The position numbers were made by a program, and so were the translations under genes. 64,000 nucleotides of DNA from Paenibacillus doosanensis (GTDB taxonomy: Bacteria > Bacillota > Bacilli > Paenibacillales > NBRC-103111): NCBI RefSeq assembly GCF_025060755.1, contig NZ_JANYUY010000019.1, forward strand, positions 55,612 through 119,611. The letters run 5' to 3'. The notes under the pieces were generated by a model. The model made no database searches. It was not told the origin of the DNA and was given only the letters and a program-made list of their open reading frames with translations. Each line of letters starts with the position of its first letter. The stretch's first letter is position 1. Positions 25,970 to 34,053 of this stretch are shown here, one piece after another.

Positions 25970-25984
25970 AAATTACGCTTATTA
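25970..25984. repeat. Single AAATTACGC-type half-site
   Basis: AAATTACGCTTATTA resembles the right arm of the palindrome at 25815-25846 with two or three mismatches. The 11 bases TACGCTTATTA recur exactly at 32656-32666, abutting dif-like palindrome C. Confidence 0.4.
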
Positions 25985-26052
25985 TTATATCAGCCGAAGC
26001 GATCATTGGGAAGCATTGGAATAGGATGTGTAATTGTGCCCGCTTCTTCTTA

Positions 26053-26295
26053 AACAAATCCCCCAAAAGCCATCCATGCCGCTACGCGGCACCACAGACA
26101 ATGGAAATGGGGTACCAAGAGTAATTTCCAGGGTAGTGACGTGATGCGCTGAAGCTTATTCCGTCCGCATCCAGCCTAAGCTGGATCGGCGTCTAACCAT
26201 TCCTCTGGGATCGTTCTATGGGTAGACTTTCCTTTCGGGGGAGCCACCGGATTTCCTCAGGATATTGCTGCGCATCATTTCCTAAACAGCGAGAA
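26053..26295 (+). repeat. 243-bp structured repeat, copy 1 (possible non-coding RNA)
   Basis: Nearly identical to 37298-37540 in the same orientation; differences are few and cluster in the last 70 bases. Predicted stems on the plus strand: GCCGC-TAC-GCGGC, GGAAAT...ATTTCC (7-bp stem), ATCCAGC-CTAA-GCTGGAT, and GTCTA...TAGAC enclosing a further hairpin. No long open frame is shared. A palindrome with a T-run follows directly (26299-26335), as a terminator would. The rest of the 570-base gap 25788-26363 holds only the recombinase leader elements. I do not recognise the RNA family. Confidence 0.7.
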
Positions 26296-26298
26296 AAC

Positions 26299-26326
26299 AG
26301 TTTACATAATATTAATTATGTAAACT
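26299..26326. repeat. dif-like palindrome B (also terminator-like)
   Basis: Left arm AGTTTACATAA, spacer TATTAA, right arm TTATGTAAACT: the two arms are perfect inverted copies. Symmetry extends outward as AAAC...GTTT, and six T follow on the plus strand, so the same sequence could end the repeat transcript at 26295. Confidence 0.6.
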
Positions 26327-26363
26327 GTTTTTTATGCTAATCCCCCGCAATCGCTTCGAACGA

Positions 26364-27080
26364 TCAAACGATCGAGAAATGAGCTCCGTATAACGCTAAA
26401 GATAATTTGCTCGCCACTCTGCGGGAAGATCGATTTTCCCAGGACGTACTGTACAGCGGAAGACAGCCCTTATTCCGCACAGCCTTCGCCCATCCGGCCA
26501 CGGCTTCGGAAGCCAGTCCTCTGCCCCGGTAAGCTTCGAGAGTTTCAAGCCCGGCTTCATGAGCCCGGGAGGTGATGCGCACGCTTCGGCAGACCGATAC
26601 GGCGCGGTTATCGCGTACGATTGCTGCGCACGGCTGCGCATAGTCGATTTCCGAGAGCAGCCATTCGAAGCCTCCGCGCAGCAGTTCCGCGTTGTCGCGG
26701 GTAACGATAACCGCGTCCGCAGCCGGCGAGACTCCTTCCCGAACAAGAAAGCAGGGCCCCATCGTAAACCGTTGCCCTTGGAGGAGCTGCCGATAGTTCT
26801 CAAAATGCCGCGGCTTCCGCTCCACGTCCATCCCCATCGATTCCTCGGCGGACCACAGCTCCAGTTGCTCCGCGAGATGATCGTCGACATCATGGCGAAT
26901 CCGGCAGAGAGACGGCCCCGCTATCGTCCTGCCTAAGAAAAAGCGGGGAGCCGGACCGCTCCCGGGCCATGGTTCATTGATCGTATGCAGCCGCAGCCGC
27001 TCGTCATACGTAAACAAAGCTTCGACATGGAGCTCCATCAGCTGATGAGCAGCCGATAGCGTTTCATTCTGCTCGTTCAT
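26364..27080 (-). CDS. GNAT family acetyltransferase
   Basis: 238 residues. The C-terminal half holds the GNAT core: AGLETLEAYRGRGLASEAVAGW (beta-4, with the acetyl-CoA loop RGRGLA) and later PLYSTSWENRSSRRVASKLSL. The N-terminal 130 residues look like a divergent GNAT half with the motif FFLGRTIAG. It transfers acetyl from acetyl-CoA to an amine; the acceptor is unknown. The start lies 18 bases after the stop of the SpoIIP-like gene, so the two are probably co-transcribed. The ribosome binding site is a G-run. Confidence 0.75.
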   Translation of the reverse strand: MNEQNETLSAAHQLMELHVEALFTYDERLRLHTINEPWPGSGPAPRFFLGRTIAGPSLCRIRHDVDDHLAEQLELWSAEESMGMDVERKPRHFENYRQLLQGQRFTMGPCFLVREGVSPAADAVIVTRDNAELLRGGFEWLLSEIDYAQPCAAIVRDNRAVSVCRSVRITSRAHEAGLETLEAYRGRGLASEAVAGWAKAVRNKGCLPLYSTSWENRSSRRVASKLSLALYGAHFSIV

Positions 27081-27098
27081 TGCCGCCCCCCCATCGCT

Positions 27099-28409
27099 TT
27101 AAGGTTTTGTTTGGACCGAACGGTAATATTCCGCAAATACGTCGGCCAGCGCTTCCGCCGTATTCAAGCTTTCCTGCAGCGTATTATTCGTGCCTCCTAT
27201 TTCCATCAACAAGCTGCCCGGAGAGACGGATTGATTATATTCCCCGTTTCCTTGATGCTCGCTTTTCGTGAGAATCCCCCGCGATAATCCGGGATACTTC
27301 TTGTCCAGAAGCTTATTGAGCGCCTCGGCGAACGCCTTATTTTCCTTGTAACCGGCATGGGCCGTACCGACGACAAACAGCACGCGCGCATACGATTTTC
27401 CATTAACGCTTGCCGTCGTTTTTTCCCTCGGCACGTCGGCGTCGCGGTGAATATCGAAGAAATACGAAAGCGAAGGATACGTTTGAATCGCTTTGTCGAC
27501 GGCTTGTCGAGATACGGTGTACGATTCGGAGAAATTCAATTTCTGCTGCTTCAGCTTCTCCGCCACATTCACATCCCCGGCGAGCGCCGGTATCCCGCTT
27601 GCCTGCAACTGCTGCGCCAATCGATCTCCGACCAGCGTAATGTTGACTTTCGGATCGTCGACCGATGTGCCGGCCCTCAGACTAGCGACATTGCTCCATG
27701 ATTCCTGATTATGAGTATGATAAATATATAATTCAGGCGCAATTCCATTAGGAAGCGATGATGCCGGATTCGAATGCTGGCTCGCAGCATCGGTTTGCAC
27801 GACCCAGCTTGCGACATGGGCCTTGCTATTGTCGGGAAGCGATACGACGTACCAATCTCCTTTGGTATCGAGGATCGGGTAGGAATCGCCGGGCTTCGCT
27901 TTGCCGATGACATCGTACTCGATGCCCGGCCCGCTGCGCAAATTCGTAATATCGTCCATATGAACGACGGTTGCCTGATTGAGATCAGCCGCATCAGGCT
28001 CATCCGGCCGTTCCGCCTCGGGCTTCGGCGCATCCGCTTCGGCCTTGGGAGGGGCGACGCTCTCCAACTCGATATATTCCCGGAAAATCCAGCCGTCCTG
28101 TTTGTCCGTCAGCCTGATATGTACCCAATCGCCCTGCTCGCCTAAAATTTCGTACCGATCCGATTTCCCGATCATCCTGATGACCGGCGAAGACAGATCC
28201 GCTCCGGTGCGAACGTTCAACCGGTCCACCGTACTCCTGGCATACGTGGCTGCGACCGCATCTGCTTCCGAATGGGGCTGGACGTTATAAATCCGAACTC
28301 CTGCGGATTGTCCCTCTGCCGCCTCCTGACCGAAAGCAGCGGGCGCATGAAGCGCGCCGATAAGCAAAAAAGAGCTTGCGGCCGCGCTTATCATTTTATA
28401 ACGTAACAA
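27099..28409 (-). CDS. SH3b-SpoIIP type cell-wall amidase
   Basis: About 436 residues, exported (signal peptide SAAASSFLLIGALHAPAAFG). Two bacterial SH3 domains (RLNVRTGADLSSPVIRMI and TNLRSGPGIEYDVIGKA) are joined by a Pro/Glu/Ala-rich linker to a SpoIIP-type amidase/endopeptidase domain with YIYHTHNQESW, FFDIHRDA and SLLMEIGGTNNT (zinc-binding His and Glu). SpoIIP cleaves septal peptidoglycan during engulfment; this version lacks the SpoIIP membrane anchor pattern and has SH3 domains instead, so it may act in general wall or spore remodelling. The start is TTG 28409 (GGAG upstream) or the ATG five codons later. Confidence 0.85.
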   Translation of the reverse strand: MLRYKMISAAASSFLLIGALHAPAAFGQEAAEGQSAGVRIYNVQPHSEADAVAATYARSTVDRLNVRTGADLSSPVIRMIGKSDRYEILGEQGDWVHIRLTDKQDGWIFREYIELESVAPPKAEADAPKPEAERPDEPDAADLNQATVVHMDDITNLRSGPGIEYDVIGKAKPGDSYPILDTKGDWYVVSLPDNSKAHVASWVVQTDAASQHSNPASSLPNGIAPELYIYHTHNQESWSNVASLRAGTSVDDPKVNITLVGDRLAQQLQASGIPALAGDVNVAEKLKQQKLNFSESYTVSRQAVDKAIQTYPSLSYFFDIHRDADVPREKTTASVNGKSYARVLFVVGTAHAGYKENKAFAEALNKLLDKKYPGLSRGILTKSEHQGNGEYNQSVSPGSLLMEIGGTNNTLQESLNTAEALADVFAEYYRSVQTKP

Positions 28410-28422
28410 TGGCTCTACAACT

Positions 28423-28460
28423 CCTATGTCAATAATGTAATATATACCATTCGACATAGG
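28423..28460. promoter_or_regulatory. Inverted repeat with Spo0A-type box before the SpoIIP-like gene
   Basis: CCTATGTC (28423-28430) and GACATAGG (28453-28460) form a perfect 8-bp inverted repeat. On the minus strand the second arm reads into TGTCGAA, the Spo0A box core. A TATATT lies between the arms. Confidence 0.4.
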
Positions 28461-28535
28461 CGGACGAATTTCCTTCCTCTACCAGGAAATGCGACATTCG
28501 TGCTGACGAGAATACAAACAGGAAACGACACGCGA

Positions 28536-30011
28536 TTAATCTAGCGGAGGCGGAAACCTGCGCTGTGCAGCTTGTTCGAAGCCGTACGCGATTCGGATCA
28601 GCGTCGGTTCGCTGAACGCCTTGCCCGAGAAGACGACGCCGAACGGACCTTTGGTCGAGTCGCCGTCCCGGTCGATCACCCCGTGAGCCGAATAGCCGGC
28701 GGGAACGCAAATCAACGGATAGCCTAAACGCGCCGCAACATACATCCCGTCTACGTCTCCGGGCAGCAGCAAGGCGTCCAATTCATATTGATCAATGACG
28801 TAATCGATGCCCTGCGTACGCGCCGGCTCATCGTATTGTTGTTTCTTCTGACGGTAGACTTGCTCCGTAAGCCCGTTTTCCTCGGATCGGATTAGGGTGT
28901 CCTGTCCGTAACGCAAAGCGGCCTCGGCATGATCAAGATTGAACTCGATCAATTCCTTTAAGGAATGAATCGGAGCCGAAGCCGGAAGCCGGGACAAATA
29001 CCGGTTCAGCCCGTGCTTGAATTCATAGCAGATCGCATCGTTGTTCCAATCCTGCTGCTCCACATAGAGCTTGACAGGGTCCACGATGACAGCGCCGCTG
29101 CTTTTCAACAGTGCGATAGCTTCTTCCATGATAGCAAGCCGTTCAGCATCCAAATGCTTGTAATAATGTCTGGGCACGCCGATTCTGGCACGCTTGATAA
29201 AGCCGCGATCCAAAAACGGGGTGTAGTCGGCAAAAGAACGATTCTCGCTCGCTAACGTAGCGGAATCGTCGGGATCGATCCCGGTTAATGCACCCAGCAA
29301 AATTGCGGCGTCGGCCACCGTTCTCGCCAAAGGCCCCGGCGTATCTTGGCTCCAAGAGATAGGAATTACTCCCGAACGGCTAACGAGTCCAACGGTAGGT
29401 TTGATCCCGACGAGAAAGTTTGAACAGGCCGGACCTACAATGGACCCTGCCGTCTCCGTTCCGATTGCCGCCGCCGCCAAATTGGCCGCAACCGCGGCGG
29501 CCGAGCCGGAACTGGAGCCGTTTACGAACAGCTCGCCGGGCCCGTACGGATTCAGAACCGTTCCTCCCCGGGAGCTGTAGCCCGCCGGCATCGTGCTGGA
29601 CATGAAATTGGACCATTCCACCATATTCGCCTTACCCAGAATAACGACGCCGGCCGAGCGCAGCTTCGCAGCAACGAAGGAATCCGCTTCGGCGATCGAT
29701 CCGGCCAAAGCGACGGAGCCTCCGCTCGTATGCAGGCTGTCGCGCGTATCGATATTATCCTTAAGCAGGATCGGAATCCCGTGCAGTTTGCCTCGGCTGC
29801 CTTGCTCTCGACGTTCCCGGTCTAACTCTCTTGCGATCCGGATTGCGTCCGGGTTGACTTCCAATATGGAATTCAATTTTGAATCGTATTGCTCGATACG
29901 CTCCAGATAAGCTTGAACCAGCTGCTCCGAAGTCAGGCTCCCTGCCTCCATGGCGTCCTGCATTGCTGTTATATCCGCTTCAATAATCCACTTTCGAAGT
30001 TCGATGGTCAC
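28536..30011 (-). CDS. Amidase signature family enzyme
   Basis: A 491-residue amidohydrolase of the amidase signature family (Ser-Ser-Lys triad). Catalytic parts: Lys in ILLKDNIDT (about residue 83), the Gly/Ser-rich GSSSGSAAAVAANLAAAAIGTETAGSI stretch (seen from about residue 165, with the cis-Ser and the nucleophile Ser in TAGS). The C-terminal half contains VDGMYVAARLGYPLICVPAGY. It hydrolyses carboxamides; the lack of gatB or gatC nearby argues against GatA. The start is a GTG six bases after AGGGGAG. A single gene; the substrate is unknown. Confidence 0.85.
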   Translation of the reverse strand: MTIELRKWIIEADITAMQDAMEAGSLTSEQLVQAYLERIEQYDSKLNSILEVNPDAIRIARELDRERREQGSRGKLHGIPILLKDNIDTRDSLHTSGGSVALAGSIAEADSFVAAKLRSAGVVILGKANMVEWSNFMSSTMPAGYSSRGGTVLNPYGPGELFVNGSSSGSAAAVAANLAAAAIGTETAGSIVGPACSNFLVGIKPTVGLVSRSGVIPISWSQDTPGPLARTVADAAILLGALTGIDPDDSATLASENRSFADYTPFLDRGFIKRARIGVPRHYYKHLDAERLAIMEEAIALLKSSGAVIVDPVKLYVEQQDWNNDAICYEFKHGLNRYLSRLPASAPIHSLKELIEFNLDHAEAALRYGQDTLIRSEENGLTEQVYRQKKQQYDEPARTQGIDYVIDQYELDALLLPGDVDGMYVAARLGYPLICVPAGYSAHGVIDRDGDSTKGPFGVVFSGKAFSEPTLIRIAYGFEQAAQRRFPPPLD

Positions 30012-30185
30012 TGAACGCTCCCCTTTTTTTATATGTTAAGGCTAGCTTATCATAATCCGTTTGCGGCCCGACACGGAGAGTTTGACTATAACCGTATTTT
30101 GTCTAAACGAACCGTAGAGGCTAATAACCCCGTTTGATGGGAGAAATAAACCGCCGCCCTAAGGATTCAGCCAGACTTTACAGCG

Positions 30186-32537
30186 TCACCGCGCCGTTTC
30201 CCGCTGCTCGCCTGTAAGCTCCATAAGCCGCAGCGGCTTCCACTCTTCCGGCAGCAGCTGTCCGTACTTCGCCTGGGCGAAGCGGTCATCGACGAGCAGC
30301 AGCGTTCCGCGATCGGCTTCCGTTCGGATCAACCGGCCGCCGGCCTGCAGCACTTTGTTGATTCCCGGATACACATAGGCGTAGTCAAAGCCGTTGCGTC
30401 CTTTTGCGTCAAAATAGTCTTTGATGATGTCCCGCTCCAGCCCGACCTGAGGCAGGCCGACTCCGACCACAACGGTTCCCGTCAACCGCTCGCCCGTCAA
30501 ATCGATCCCTTCGGAGAAAATCCCTCCCATGACGGCGAATCCTACGCACCGCCGGTCACGTCTCGGCTGGAACGCTTCCAGAAACGCTTCCCTCTCCTCC
30601 TCCGCCATAACCGGCTGCTGGACAAGCACCTCCGCACAAGGACTGCGCTCCATAAACCGTTCGTATACTTCGTTCATATATTCGTAGGACGGGAAGAAAA
30701 GCAAATAATTGCCTTCCTTCTCCCGCAGCAGCCGATGAATCCCGTCGGCAATCCGGCCTTTGGTCAGCTCCCGGTCGCGATAGCGGGTGGACAGCGGGAG
30801 CAGCAGCACGTCGAGCTGTTCCTTGCGAAAAGGAGACGGAAGCGTCAACGCGTAGTCTTCCGTTGTCCCGCCCAGCATATCACGGTAATAGGATAACGGC
30901 GAAAGTGTCGCCGAAAAGAATACCTGAGAGCCGTAGCCTTTGCTTATTTGGTTCAGCAGCGCCGACGGATCGAGACAAAACAGCTTGATCCGCACATCGC
31001 TTCCGGTCGTCTCTCCGTAGGTGACATAAGCATCGTTATAATAACCGGCGATGCGAATAAAGCTTTGCGCGGCGAAATACGTCTCCAGAAGCACCCGCTG
31101 CGCTTCCCCGCCGGAAGAAGGGCCGGCCGGAATTGCGGACTCGGCGGAAGCCAGCTCCTCCTCCGCAGCGGCAGCGAACGCTTCCACCAGAGGAAGCAGC
31201 TGTTCCGGCAAGGCAGGCTGAACGAATGTCTTGCGTTCGGCATGCGCTTTGCGCCAGCCGATGAAATAATCGTTCACGGCTTTGGCCGCGTCGGCGACGG
31301 AACGGCTGCGCCCCTTGTACTCCTTCTTCAGCTGCAGGAAAGAAGCCTTGCCGAGCTCGGCCGAGAACATCTCCCTGCCGCGGTCGACCAAATTATGCGC
31401 CTCGTCGACCAGAAGAACCGTCTGCTTCTTCTGCTCCTCGTACAGCCGCTTGAGCGAAGTGCGCGGATCAAACACATAATTGTAATCGCAAACGATCGCA
31501 TCCGCTATGTACGAAACGTCGAGCGAAAATTCAAAAGGACATACCGTATGCTTGCGGGCATACGTCTCGAACGTGCCGCGCGTTAACATCGTTTCATTGT
31601 TCAACAGATCCAGGACGGCCGCATTAATCCGGTCGTAATATCCGTTTGCGTACTCGCAATACTCTTTCCGGCAGCGGGTTTCTTCTTTGAAACAAATTTT
31701 CTCCTTGGCGGTGAGCGTTGCGCAGCGCAGATGCAGCCCCCTCGATTGCATGAAGCCGACGGCTTGTTCAGCCGCTGTCCGCGCAATTGTCTTAGCTGTT
31801 AAATAAAACACGCGCAGAAGCTTGCCCTCCCCGATCGCTTTAACCGCCGGGAATAAGGTCGATATCGTCTTTCCCGTTCCCGTCGGCGCTTTAACGAATA
31901 GCTTTTGCCGCTCGATAATCGCCTGGTAGACGGCTCCGGCCAATTTTCTCTGTCCTTGGCGATATTCGTCGAACGGGAACGACAGCTCGCGTATGCTGCG
32001 GTTTCGTCTCTCCTCATGCTCTAGCTGCAGCTTGGCGTAAGGTGCGTACTTGGCAGCCAGCGACTGCATGATAGACTCAAGCTCCGCTGCCGATACGGTT
32101 TTCAGGAACCGTTTTTGCTGTCCGGTATCGACCTGAACATAAGTAAGACGCACGCTTAGCCGCTGCAATCCCTCCCGCTTAACATACAGGTAGGCGTAGC
32201 AATAAGCCTGCGACCAATGAACAGGAGATGTATTTTCGTCAATGCGTTCAAGGCTGCCCGCCGTAGACTTGATTTCATCTATCGTCACCCCGTCCGAATC
32301 CTGCAGAATCCCGTCGCATCGGCCCTCCATATGCAGCTCCAGCTCGCCGCAGCGCAGTATGCCTGCCAGATGAACTTCCTTCAGGTCATGCTCGGCGTAC
32401 GATTTCTGAATCTGCTGATGCGCCTTGGTTCCTTCCTGCAAAGATACGTTAGTCCGAAACTCTGCGTCGATACTCCCGGCACGGTGCGCATATTCTACTA
32501 AAGATCTTACGGATACTTTAACGATATAAGTCATCAT
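30186..32537 (-). CDS. XPD/DinG-type ATP-dependent DNA helicase with N-terminal nuclease-like domain
   Basis: 783 residues. N-terminal 180: a Cas4/PD-(D/E)XK-like segment (HMEGRCDGILQDSDG, then TIDEIKST). After it an SF2 helicase with Walker A APTGTGKTISTLFP, four Cys near CFKEETRCRKEYC and TVCPFEF that would hold the XPD-type [4Fe-4S] cluster, DEAH in LLVDEAHNLVDRG, and the C-terminal motifs GGIFSEGIDLTGERL and QAGGRLIRTEADRG. A 5'-3' DNA helicase acting in repair or R-loop removal is the expected role. Its C-terminus ends before an otherwise plain 150-base spacer. Confidence 0.9.
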   Translation of the reverse strand: MMTYIVKVSVRSLVEYAHRAGSIDAEFRTNVSLQEGTKAHQQIQKSYAEHDLKEVHLAGILRCGELELHMEGRCDGILQDSDGVTIDEIKSTAGSLERIDENTSPVHWSQAYCYAYLYVKREGLQRLSVRLTYVQVDTGQQKRFLKTVSAAELESIMQSLAAKYAPYAKLQLEHEERRNRSIRELSFPFDEYRQGQRKLAGAVYQAIIERQKLFVKAPTGTGKTISTLFPAVKAIGEGKLLRVFYLTAKTIARTAAEQAVGFMQSRGLHLRCATLTAKEKICFKEETRCRKEYCEYANGYYDRINAAVLDLLNNETMLTRGTFETYARKHTVCPFEFSLDVSYIADAIVCDYNYVFDPRTSLKRLYEEQKKQTVLLVDEAHNLVDRGREMFSAELGKASFLQLKKEYKGRSRSVADAAKAVNDYFIGWRKAHAERKTFVQPALPEQLLPLVEAFAAAAEEELASAESAIPAGPSSGGEAQRVLLETYFAAQSFIRIAGYYNDAYVTYGETTGSDVRIKLFCLDPSALLNQISKGYGSQVFFSATLSPLSYYRDMLGGTTEDYALTLPSPFRKEQLDVLLLPLSTRYRDRELTKGRIADGIHRLLREKEGNYLLFFPSYEYMNEVYERFMERSPCAEVLVQQPVMAEEEREAFLEAFQPRRDRRCVGFAVMGGIFSEGIDLTGERLTGTVVVGVGLPQVGLERDIIKDYFDAKGRNGFDYAYVYPGINKVLQAGGRLIRTEADRGTLLLVDDRFAQAKYGQLLPEEWKPLRLMELTGEQRETAR

Positions 32538-32665
32538 GCACCTGCTTTACGGCTTAGTTGAAGTTTCACACCCCATAATATCAAACATATGTTCCTATTA
32601 TATCACAAGCTATAAAGAAAGGTAAACTTTGGGATAAATTAGAAAATAAAAAAAGTACGCTTATT

Positions 32666-32693
32666 AGTTTACATAATATTTATTATGTAAACT
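32666..32693. repeat. dif-like palindrome C
   Basis: Left arm AGTTTACATAA, spacer TATTTA, right arm TTATGTAAACT; perfect inverted arms, with symmetry extended by ATT/AAT. It lies between divergent genes and has no T-run, so it is not a terminator. TACGCTTATTA abuts its left side. Confidence 0.65.
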
Positions 32694-32761
32694 AATTTCG
32701 GGATTCATTTTCTCCATCAAAAAACCGGACCCCTTTGGCAGGCGGTCCGGATTCCTGAACC

Positions 32762-32789
32762 TAACAATCCGGATGATACGCGCCGATAT
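32762..32789 (+). promoter_or_regulatory. Sigma-D-like promoter of the YjfB gene
   Basis: GCCGATAT (32782-32789) is the sigma-D -10 box as in B. subtilis; TAAC (32762-32765) lies 16 bases upstream (consensus TAAA). It is 28 bases before the start codon. Confidence 0.6.
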
Positions 32790-32816
32790 AGTACATAGGA
32801 TTGGAGGTGTACTACT

Positions 32817-32993
32817 ATGGATATTGCCATGCTTTCTATGAATATGTCGCAAGCCAAGCTCGCCCAATCCGTCGGGATCAGCGTATTGAAAATAGCTCAA
32901 GAAGGCGCTGTACAGCAAAGCGAAGGTTTGATCCAGGCGATGCAGCAGAGCGCTCAGCCTCATCTGGGACAACGGCTGGATATCAAAATCTAA
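32817..32993 (+). CDS. yjfB: YjfB family putative motility protein
   Basis: 58 residues: it begins MDIAMLSMNMSQAKLAQSVG and continues with a Gln-rich helical segment. Size and N-terminal pattern match the YjfB family (putative motility protein), small helical proteins of sigma-D regulons in Bacilli. GGAGG lies upstream, and the sigma-D-like promoter agrees with the assignment. Its exact role is unknown. A terminator follows at once, so it is a single-gene unit. Confidence 0.8.
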   Translation: MDIAMLSMNMSQAKLAQSVGISVLKIAQEGAVQQSEGLIQAMQQSAQPHLGQRLDIKI

Positions 32994-33003
32994 GAAACAC
33001 GGC

Positions 33004-33036
33004 AAACTCTTCTGACCGGATCAGAAGAGTTTGTTT
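33004..33036 (+). terminator. Intrinsic terminator after the YjfB gene
   Basis: AAACTCTTCTGA (33004-33015) pairs perfectly with TCAGAAGAGTTT (33021-33032), followed by GTTTC. Confidence 0.8.
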
Positions 33037-33044
33037 CAAGCAAT

Positions 33045-33088
33045 TAGTTAATGGCATTAAACATAATAGTTAATCACATTAAACATAT
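33045..33088. repeat. Tandem 22-bp repeats at the end of the acetyltransferase gene
   Basis: Two units, TAGTTAATGGCATTAAACAT-AA (33045-33066) and TAGTTAATCACATTAAACAT-AT (33067-33088), 3 differences. A degenerate third unit continues into the coding end from 33092. The array overlaps the stop codon. Confidence 0.6.
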
Positions 33089-33882
33089 TCTTTGTTAACG
33101 CCATTAATAATTCCGGCCTGCGCTTCCGTCAGCGGCTCGTTATCCGAGAACAGATCCGGGTCAGCGCTCAGCATAACGGATAAAATCTCGTACATCCGCA
33201 CGGTATCGCATACCCAAGCCTTGGCGTCCCCGAACTTGCCCTGAGCAATCGCGCCTCCCCGCTCCAGCACCTTCTCGACTTTCCAAAAATGCATGGACCA
33301 GGATAAACCGCAGTGCCGCCGGGAAGGAACCCGAATCTGCGTGCCGTCCGGAAGCACGGTAAACAGCTCCTCGTGACCGTCGGTTAGCCTTCCCGGAATG
33401 TCCAGCCATTCCTCGATTCCGTGAATGAACGTGTTTCTGCGCAAATCCACGCCCACCAGCAAAATTTGGGCCCGCCGGTCCAGCAGCTTGCCCCAAGCCG
33501 AGCCGCGGTGGCAAGGCGTATCGAACCGCTCGTCCCCTGCCGTAAATTCGGCCGCATCCGTTCCCAACGCGGCGACGGAATGCGTCGGATGCAGCGACCG
33601 GATCACGCCCTCGCGCCGGCGGAACAGCTCCGGCAAAATGCCCACGCACGAAGGCGAGGATTCGACGTAAAACTTCGGATTATCCGCGCGAATATAAGAC
33701 CACGTATGGGTCGGAAGAACGAGAAGACCTTCCTTCATATACTCGGAGAGCGCATCCAGCACCGTATCCGCTGCTCCGTCGACTTCCCCGATGCTTTTCA
33801 TGGACGAGTGCATCAGAACCGTCCCCTTCGGGTTCAGTCCCAGTTGTTCCAATTGCCGAATCAAACTAAGCTTGGTATGCAA
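33079..33882 (-). CDS. AAC(3)-type aminoglycoside N-acetyltransferase family protein
   Basis: 267 residues. Matches the antibiotic N-acetyltransferase (AAC(3)/YokD) family: TVLMHSSMKSIG near the N-terminus, LLVLPTHTWSY, RSLHPTHSVAALG (active-site His region) and HRGSAWGKLLDRRAQILLVGVDLRRNTFIHGIEEW. It acetylates an amine using acetyl-CoA. The family includes resistance enzymes but also housekeeping proteins of unknown substrate. The start is TTG 33882, seven bases after AGGAGG; an ATG six codons earlier lies ahead of that site. The last codons are built from the degenerate repeat unit. Confidence 0.85.
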   Translation of the reverse strand: MHTKLSLIRQLEQLGLNPKGTVLMHSSMKSIGEVDGAADTVLDALSEYMKEGLLVLPTHTWSYIRADNPKFYVESSPSCVGILPELFRRREGVIRSLHPTHSVAALGTDAAEFTAGDERFDTPCHRGSAWGKLLDRRAQILLVGVDLRRNTFIHGIEEWLDIPGRLTDGHEELFTVLPDGTQIRVPSRRHCGLSWSMHFWKVEKVLERGGAIAQGKFGDAKAWVCDTVRMYEILSVMLSADPDLFSDNEPLTEAQAGIINGVNKEYV

Positions 33883-33988
33883 AACGAAACCTCCTGCCAA
33901 TATACTTAAGTGACTGCTGCAAGCTCTATTCTAGCAGACAAGTCGGATTCGTACGACAATCATTTTGGCCGGATCTTCCTGACGGGAC

Positions 33989-34015
33989 AAAAAAAAGCCC
34001 CGGCAGGCGCGGCTT
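33989..34015 (-). terminator. Intrinsic terminator after speD
   Basis: AAGCC/GGCTT arms with extra inner pairing, followed on the minus strand by eight T (33989-33996). Confidence 0.7.
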
Positions 34016-34053
34016 AAGGCCATACCCCGAAGGCTCGCTTGTGATCGCCGTCA

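Noticed and set aside
26299..26326. Palindrome B as an ordinary terminator only
   Set aside because: It could terminate, but copy C has the same arms without a T-run and copy A lies between convergent genes, so a shared site function is preferred.
28431..28710. Open frame across the amidase C-terminus and the spacer
   Set aside because: Opposite-phase shadow of the amidase end; Arg-rich composition typical of a wrong frame.
33989..34053. Possible small RNA between the AAC(3)-like and speD genes
   Set aside because: Explained by the terminator of speD; nothing further conserved is visible.
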